DNA of 64,000 nt from Talinum fruticosum (lineage: Eukaryota; Streptophyta; Magnoliopsida; Caryophyllales; Talinaceae): the NCBI GenBank assembly GCA_021018815.1, contig JAITYX010000010.1, positions 744,001 through 808,000 of the forward strand. The letters run 5' to 3'. This document shows positions 57,625 to 64,000 of this stretch, in pieces (positions within the stretch are counted from its first letter, which is position 1; the number at the start of each line of letters is the position of its first letter). The notes beneath the pieces were generated by a model. The model did no database searches. It was not told where the DNA came from and was given only the letters and a program-made list of their open reading frames with translations. The position numbers were made by a program, and so were the translations under genes.

Positions 57625-58773
57625 CTATGGCTGTTTGGGGGTAGGAAGAGGTGTGTAGAGCCCTTGAGGAAAATAGTGACTCTTAGCCGATTGGCACACC
57701 AAATACCTTTTCAAGATGTCTTGCACGTCCTTATCCATATTGGGCCAAAAATAATGCTCTCTAAGCATGCTTACTATTTTGTTGACACCGAAATGGCCAG
57801 CCAAAGCTCCACCATGTACCTCTCGGATCAAGAGTTCCCTTGTACCACATTGTGGAATGCGCAACCAAGTGCCCTTAAAAAGAAAGCCATTTTGCACTAG
57901 GAACTCTCCTTTTGGATGATTTTGGCAAGCTTGATGCAGTTCTCCTAAGTCTTTATCACCAATGTACAAAGAATTTAAATGCTCAAAACCAAGAACATAA
58001 GACTCCAATTGAAACAAAAGAAGATACCTCCTTGACAAGGCATCTGCTCCCTTGTTCATCTTTCTAGATTTATGCTCGATAATGAAATGAAATGTTTGGA
58101 AGTATTCTACCCATTTGCCATGCCTTGGATTCAACTTATGCTGCCCTTGTATGTACTTGAGAGCCTCGTGGTTGAAATGGAGAATAAACTCACTAGCCAC
58201 TAAGTAATGGCTCCAATGCTCAAGCGATCGAATAATGGCATAAAATTCCTTGTCATAAGTTGAGTATTTTCTCCTTGAATCACAAAGCTTCTCACTAAAG
58301 AACGCTAGGGGTCGACCTTCTTGAGAAAGAACTCCTCCAATGCCTAATCCGGAGGCATCACATTCAACTTCAAAGACCTTATCAAAGCTTAGTAGGGCTA
58401 GAACCGGAGCTTGAGTAAGTTTGAGCTTGATTGTCTCAAAGGCCTCTTGAGCCTTAGCATTCCATTTGAACGAACTCCCTTTTAGCACTTCGGTCATAGG
58501 GGATGTGATAGTGCTAAAATCCTTAATGAACCTTCGGTAGAAGGAGGCCAAACCATGGAAACTTCGAACATCATGAATACTTGTGGGGATAGGCCAAGAT
58601 CTTATAGCTTCCACCTTACTTTCATCCACCTTTACATCTTGAGCCGTGACTATGTAGCCAAGAAAAGTGACTTCCGAGGCAAAGAAAGTACACTTTTGAA
58701 AATTGCCATAGAGCTTCTCTTCTTCCAACAATTTATGAACTTGTGTAAGGTGAGTTAGATGTTCCTCCTCACT
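57625..58773 (-). pseudogene. W RT connection, RNase H and integrase zinc domain
   Basis: After the RT thumb (LEEEKLYGNFQKCTFFASEV) comes RNase H: ECDASGLGIGGVLSQ, YDKEFYAIIRSLEHW, LHFNHEALKYIQ (usual SDHEAL, so the Asp is Asn) and KGADALSRR. The zinc domain then reads EVHGGALAGHFG and RYLVCQSAKS, with Tyr in place of the first Cys of CxxC. Open for about 380 codons. The start is at the X solo LTR boundary; codons shown above 58773 in this frame belong to that LTR. Confidence 0.85.
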
Positions 58774-60038
58774 TGATGTATAGTGAGGGTGAAAACAAAA
58801 AGAAGGGCAAAACCGCAAAGGGTTTGCTTGGATAGAAGGGGCCTGGAGGTGCGATCTTGGGAGAATGGGTAAATGAGGGGGCAAATGATGGAGTTTTGAG
58901 TGGAAATTTGGTGGAGGGCTTCTTAGATGATCCAAGAAGACCTGGTAAAAATTAAGGAATTTTTGGAAGTCGGGAACACCTTGATCCGGAAGCTGAAAGT
59001 CAGCGAGTTCTAGACCGGCCGCCCGAATGACACTCTCTGTATGGATCAAAGGTGGAGGTCGGAGGAGTTCTTGGATGGAGCTGATTTTTGGGAGGGGGAT
59101 AACTAGACAAGCGGGAATGGAGATGGACAAAATTTGGGGTGAAGTACATGAGTGAGCTGGGAGATATGGGATTACGAAAACAAAGTAACCGATAGGCCAA
59201 GGATCTCACGGATACGTAAACACCACCATGAAATGCCTTGGGGCACCTCTCGCTTGGCTAGATACGAAACACCACTAGCTAGCTTGAGGACTCAAAAGAA
59301 CACCACCAAGTTGCCACACTTGGATACGAAATTGAGGATTTTAAAGGGGCGAGCAATCCAGCTCAAAGTTCATTCATATATTCATCAAAAGTGGGTTCTA
59401 CATGGCTCATACAAGCTGAATTTATAATGCATCAAAATAGCACTTGACAAAGCTAAAAATAAAACCAAAAATAAAAAATGAGCTTTCCCCTTTTGCAAGC
59501 TAGAGGAGGATGATTTTCGGCCAAGCATTTGTGGAGCTAGGAACATGTGGATGAGAGGCTCTTTGCCCTTGTGCAAGCTTCCTTCTCATTTGTCCAACAC
59601 ATAATATTCCCTCCACTAATGGTAGTGCTCCAAGATGCTTCTAGAATGCTTGCATTCCTCTTCTTTTGTTGCTTCATTTTCGGCCAAGGCTTCATTTATG
59701 GACCGCCCTCCTTATTCATGTACTACATGACATGCTCGGATGTTGTAATGCACCAAACGAGCTAGAATGGACATTTTAGGTGTCCACTTGGTCCTTCTTG
59801 TAATAGCGCTAATAGCTCACTTTCATGCCTCTAACAACTATCCTTCACAGCTCTTCAAGTAACATTTATTTATGAACATAAAAAGATGATAATCTCGGTC
59901 CTTCAATCCCCGGCTATAACTTACATCATGAGGATTTTCATAGGAAATTCAAGTGCCCAAAATGGTTTCCCATGCATGTTTTTCCTTCCATGATGTTTAT
60001 CATTCGGCCCATAATCCTTGGCAGCCCACTCTCCATCA
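58774..60038 (-). mobile_element. Solo LTR, family X
   Basis: TGATGTATAGTGAGGG...ACTCTCCATCA, 1265 bp, TSD TCACT at 58769-58773 and 60039-60043. It splits W RT just after the catalytic YFDD box. Its distal third matches the end of the U3 5' LTR. Confidence 0.93.
59197..59328 (-). other. Triple-hairpin leader domain, X
   Basis: H3 TCACGG/CCATGA (59206, 59226; one mismatch) in outer CCAAGG/CCTTGG (59197, 59236). H2 CTAG/CTAG. H1 CCAAG/CTTGG (59306, 59319). Confidence 0.75.
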
Positions 60039-60660
60039 TCACTCTTACTATACACCAAGACGTCATCAAAGTATACCATCACGAACTTCCCAAGAAAAGG
60101 CCTAAACACTTGGTTCATAAGCGTCATGAACGTGCTGAATGCGGCTTTCCACTCATCTCCTTCACGGATCCGGATTTGATAATATCCGCTCGTTAAGTCC
60201 ACCTTGGAAAACACTTGTGACCCATGGAGATCATCAATCATATTTTCAAGTCTAGGAATGGGATGCCTATACTTGATGGTTATTTTGTTTATAGCTCGGC
60301 TGTCCACACACATTCTCATGGTGCCATCCTTCTTTGGAACTAAAAGAGTTAGGACCGCACATGGACTTCTACTTTCTCTCACAAGCCCTTTAGCCATCAA
60401 CTCATCCACATGTCTTTGAATCTCCATAGCATCCTTGGGGTTCATTCGGTATGCAGGTTTGTTGGGGAGGATGGACCCGGGATTAGGTCAATGTGGTGTT
60501 GGATGGTTCTTTATGGAGGTAGGCCGAGGGGTATTTCTTCCGGAAAGACATGAGCAAAGCAGGACAACAAGGTCCGGGCAAGGGGCTGCAGGATTAGGGA
60601 TGGAGTTTCGGCCTCATTTGGAGCTAAAAGAATCAACTCTTGCATAGGCCTAAACTCATG
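60039..60660 (-). pseudogene. W reverse transcriptase, N-terminal two thirds
   Basis: Palm and fingers motifs: [55 protein letters not shown] and [15 protein letters not shown] (catalytic YFDD). Between GDEWKAAF and TLMNQVF about 20 residues that normally contain the LVMPFGLSNAP-type motif are missing, an in-frame deletion that would inactivate the enzyme. The X LTR then interrupts the frame. Confidence 0.88.
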
Positions 60661-61356
60661 GTGTTTTGATTTGAGGAAAGACTCTCCTAAAGTAAGAAGG
60701 AGGTCGCTTTGGTTGGCAATTTTTGTAGCTTTGTTTTTCTGAGTTGGCTTGGGGTCAAGGGGGCTAAGGTGATCTTTTTCCCATCGTTGGTGAAAGTATA
60801 AGTGTTCATGAACCCATCATGTATAACTCTTCTATCAAATAGCCAAGGTCTCTCAAGCAACAAATGACAAGCATCCATAGGAATAATATCACACCATAAC
60901 TCATCATGATAATTCTTGCCAATACTAAATGAAATAAGACATCTAGAATTGACTTGAAGTCCTTTACCTTGGTTTAGCCATTGATGTTGTATGGGAGAGG
61001 ATGAACCGAAGCTATGAGTCCAAGATTTTCCACCATGCTTGAAGCGGCCACATTAGAACAACTCCCACTATCCATAATGATAGAATAAACTTTGCCTTGC
61101 GCCGTGCCTCTAGTATGAAAAATGTTATCTCGTTGCTCTTTCTTGGGTTCTTTGAATCCGCTCAAAGCCCTTCTCAAAACCAAAAGCTCTCCTTCATCCG
61201 CTTCCTCCCTACTTCCTCCATGTCCTCTATAAAGTAAAGCTCCTTTTCTGGTTCTTCTTCCTCCATTGGCAACTCTTGGTACTCGGCTAAAGTGATTGCT
61301 CTACGGTTTAGACATTCCGAAGAAATGTGTCCCAAGATTTGGCATTTGTAGCACCT
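60661..61356 (-). pseudogene. W zinc knuckle (3' part) and protease
   Basis: Zinc knuckle CYKCQILGHISSEC at about 61350-61309. The protease has IIMDSGSCSNVAASSMVENL (61060-61090 region), MDACHLLLERPWLFD and HDGFMNTYTFTNDGKK. Unlike T (DGGS) the active site is DSGS. Frameshifts near 61190 and 60980-60880 break it. The T protease is clearly related. Confidence 0.82.
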
Positions 61357-63026
61357 TGATGGAAAGTAGCCCAGCAATGATCACATACTACAAACCCAAA
61401 TCCATCCTAGACAAGAATGAGTTGGGAGAGACCCGTTTTGAGCCTCATTGCAAGTGCTAGAATATTTCAGCCCAGCCCGGTGTTTCTAAGGCTGAATGTT
61501 TTAGCTAATTATTCACTCATGTCTTGGCATTTGGACCTCAAACTTTGCATGGAAGCACCTAAAGATGTCCTCTAACTAGTCCAATAATGGGCATCTTAGT
61601 ATTTGGCGGAAATAATAAATGAGGAAGGTTTTTATTGAAACTGGCAGATTGCTCATTCAGGATGACACCTGCACTTTGTTTTGATCATATCTGCTGATCC
61701 AGAGCTCCAACGATACCTCATGATACATGGTTGGAAAGCTAACATCCTAAGCTTTCTATCCATACCAAGAAGAGCTAAAACGGAGCTGTGAATCAAAAGT
61801 TATGAGCATTTGAATTTGACTTAGAAAACTGGAAATCACAATTCCAGAATGGCGCATGAAGGCCAAATTCAAATGGATGATCAGTCAACTTTGGATAAGT
61901 TTTTGGTCTCCAAATTTAACAAGAATATTCCTGGACATGTCTATATTAATTATGGGCAATGTCTTTTAGAGCCAAGAAGAATAAATCAAGCTAGACATCA
62001 AAGTTCCCCAAGTTAAAGGATGAAGCTACGACCGGACATGTTAAGGCATGGAATATTATTTTCTTTCACACATAAATAAGTTGATGCACATTTTGGTCGG
62101 TCCAAGGCTTTGATGCAATGTGTTTAGACATCCCAAAATGATGCAACAACGGAAAGGAAGAAAGACCCTCTAGAAGCATCTTGGAATATTATGTGTTGGA
62201 GCAATGAGAGCAAAGCTTGCCAAAGGGAAACAAGCCACGGCCACATGTTCCCAATTTTGCAAATACTTGGCTAGAATTCCTCCTAGCTTAACTTGGAGGA
62301 GAGGAAAGAATCTTTGTAATTTTTGTTTTATTTTTCAGCTTTGTAAAGTGCCATTTTTAGGCACTATAAATTCAGCATGCACACATGATGTAAAAACAAC
62401 TTTGATGAATTTATAAACTTTGAGTATTATACTTTTTCGAGATGGATTTCTCGGCCCCTTGAATCCTCATTGCTGTATCCTAGTTGGCTACTAGGTGGTG
62501 TCCTTTGAGTCCTTCCAATCTTCCGGTGGTGTTTCCGTATCCGGCCAGATTGAAGGTGCCCCTTGGTTCCCTCGGTGGTGTTTCAGTATCCGAGCTAGGA
62601 CCTTGGTTCTATCCAGCGACTTTCCATACTCATATCTCCCAATCCACCAATCATTTCCTCACCAAATTCACCCACACCAACATACATGAGTTGAGTCCAT
62701 TCCCTCCAAATTTCAGCTCAATCCAAGAAGAATTCCGTCCCCACCTCTCGATCCAAACAAAGGTTATCGGTATGGACATCCAGCCCAGTACTTGCTCACT
62801 TCAGGCATGCAGATCAAGGTGTTCCCGACCTCCAAAAATTTCCATATTTTTACACGACCTTCTTGGACCAGTTAATAACCTTCCCACCAAATTTCAGCCA
62901 CAAACTCTTCCATTTGCCCCTCCTTTCACCCTTTTCCCCAAGATTGCGCCTGCAGACCCCAATCTGCCCGGGTAGTCTTTTTGGGTTTTTCCCTTCTTCT
63001 TTTGCTTCTGCTCCCACTATACATCA
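61357..63026 (+). mobile_element. Solo LTR, family V-like
   Basis: TGATGGAAAGTAGCC...CACTATACATCA, 1670 bp, TSD CACCT at 61352-61356 and 63027-63031. The first about 640 bp match the V LTR (reverse), the rest is T-like, so the LTR is mosaic. It splits W gag at the zinc knuckle. Confidence 0.93.
62473..62605 (+). other. Triple-hairpin leader domain, V-like solo
   Basis: H1 CCTAGT/ACTAGG (62479, 62490). H2 CCGG/CCGG in CCTTCCAATC/GATTGAAGG (62511, 62548). H3 CTCGG/CCGAG (62571, 62590). Confidence 0.8.
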
Positions 63027-63967
63027 CACCTCCTTGTGGAATTGGAGTTGGAAGGGGTTTTAGGTACATTCGGGATTGATTGGGGAAGGTCCTGTTTTGT
63101 GGGGATTGGGTTTTTTGTGGAGTTGGTTCGGGGCTCCCCTTGTAAAGGAGTGGGTTCTTTTGTGGGGTGAATTTTGGTGGTTCTCTCCGGCCAAACGAGT
63201 CTTCTTTTGTTGGTCAACCTTATGAGCTAAATGACACACTTCATCAAAAGTCGAGTATTGTTGCAACTCTACTACTTGAGCATACCTTGGATCAAGGCCA
63301 CCAAGATAGTGCACTATAGTTTGATCCTCACTCTCTTAAATGTCACACTTGATCAAAAGTCTCTCAAACTCACGAGTGTATTCCTCTACACTCATATTGC
63401 CTTGGTGTAAGTTGTGAAGTTGAGAATAGCTATCTTGAATATAAGTTGGGGGCAAGAAACGTGCCTTGAGTTTTGTCCTTATTTTCTCCCAACTTTTGAT
63501 TTTGGACTTCCTCTTGCACACTCTACTATGCACTAGATTATCCCACCAAGTAGAGGCAAATCCTCTAAGCTTGAGAGCAACAAGCTTAACTTTCTTTTCA
63601 TCGGGCACATCTTTGTAATCAAAGATCCTCTCCACAGTTCTTACCCAATATAAGAAATCATCCGGGTTTAGGCGACCTTCAAACTCTGGAATTTCCACCT
63701 TGAAGTCATGTGAATGATGTTTTGCACGCCTAGAACCTCTCCTTGATCTCCTCTCACTAGGATTATCCGACGAAGCAAACAGATTATCCTCTTCATCCTC
63801 GAGCTATGGGTATGCCATGAGGGAGGAGATGTACTCCTTAGTTGATCACGCCTATCCTTCATGGATTTGCCAAGTTGTTTTCGTAGATAGTCATTTTAAG
63901 CTCTTAGCTCACCATTATCCCTTATAAGCATGTCAAACCGCTCTTCTAAAGTCATGCTAGCACTCAT
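63027..63967 (-). pseudogene. W gag, N-terminal and capsid part
   Basis: ATG at 63967 (SASMTLEERFDML). Capsid region: IPEFEGRLNPDDFLYWVRTV, KLVALKLRGFASTWWDNL, KIKSWEKIRTKLKARFLPP, GNMSVEEYTREFERLLIKCD. Stops: TAA near 63898 (ELRA), TAA near 63337 (CDI), and a frameshift around 63700-63800. The zinc knuckle is beyond the solo LTR. The T gag is a close relative, consistent with T being a derivative of a W-like element. Confidence 0.85.
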
Positions 63968-64000
63968 TAGTAACCGGGTTTTTGGTGGGTTTTTGGTTGT

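Larger units (their letters stand above)
55806..64000 (-). mobile_element. W: gypsy element with full gag-pol, partly in window
   Basis: 3' LTR 55806-56738, polypurine tract, integrase, RNase H, RT, protease, zinc knuckle and gag up to ATG 63967; the 5' LTR lies beyond the window. PR-RT-RH-IN order defines Ty3/gypsy. No chromodomain is visible after integrase. Interrupted by two solo LTRs. Lesions: RT deletion, TAG before the integrase core, stops in gag. Confidence 0.92.

Noticed and set aside
1..64000. CRISPR arrays, bacterial operons, rRNA, organellar insertions
   Set aside because: No short regularly spaced repeats, no ribosome-binding-site gene strings, and no recognisable rRNA or plastid genes were seen; content is plant transposable elements.

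Overview
The window is intergenic plant DNA built almost entirely from nested transposable elements. I found no host gene I can support. The plant origin is shown by the families: a SIRE-type Ty1/copia element, Ty3/gypsy elements primed by initiator-Met tRNA, a Tekay-like non-autonomous gypsy derivative, and two CACTA (En/Spm) transposons with intron-containing Ulp1-type genes. Labels C1, G1, T, U, V, W and X are mine.

Layout. 1-2378 and 12131-18382 are one minus-strand copia element (C1). It was split exactly at its polypurine tract/3' LTR junction by G1 (2383-12130, plus strand; about 3.1-kb LTRs; TSD AATCT). G1 itself carries a solo T LTR (9684-10967). C1 is cut at 18383 by V (18383-20872), V by U1 (20873-25672), and U1 abuts U3 (25673-38629). 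U3 holds solo T LTRs in both of its LTRs and a complete, very young T element (30165-35189) in its gag. CACTA1 (38630-44224) follows, with another solo T LTR inside. 44225-52163 is AT-rich, mostly unassigned repeat with a solo T LTR (47397-48661) and a SIRE-like LTR (about 49288-50730). CACTA2 (from 52164) is interrupted by the U4 fragment (to 55617). From 55806 to the end lies W (minus strand), the only element with gag, protease, RT, RNase H and integrase. W is broken by two solo LTRs (58774-60038 and 61357-63026) and several lesions.

How they fit together. T, U, V, W and X share LTR ends (TGATG...CATCA) and, where an internal region is present, a PPT of the form AAGGGGAG(A/G)A and an initiator-Met PBS. 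T, U and V lack RT and integrase and carry unrelated open frames where pol should be. W has, or had, the full enzyme set. T has near-identical LTRs yet a frameshifted gag, which fits mobilisation in trans by a W-like partner.

Most interesting signal: all 14 LTRs of these families that include the region downstream of the TATA-like box carry three consecutive hairpins. The loops are constant (TGGTGTTTCnGTAT in hairpins 2 and 3, TGGC in hairpin 1) and the stems change in both arms while still pairing. That is covariation readable by eye and points to a conserved RNA structure in the element leader, shared by autonomous and non-autonomous families.
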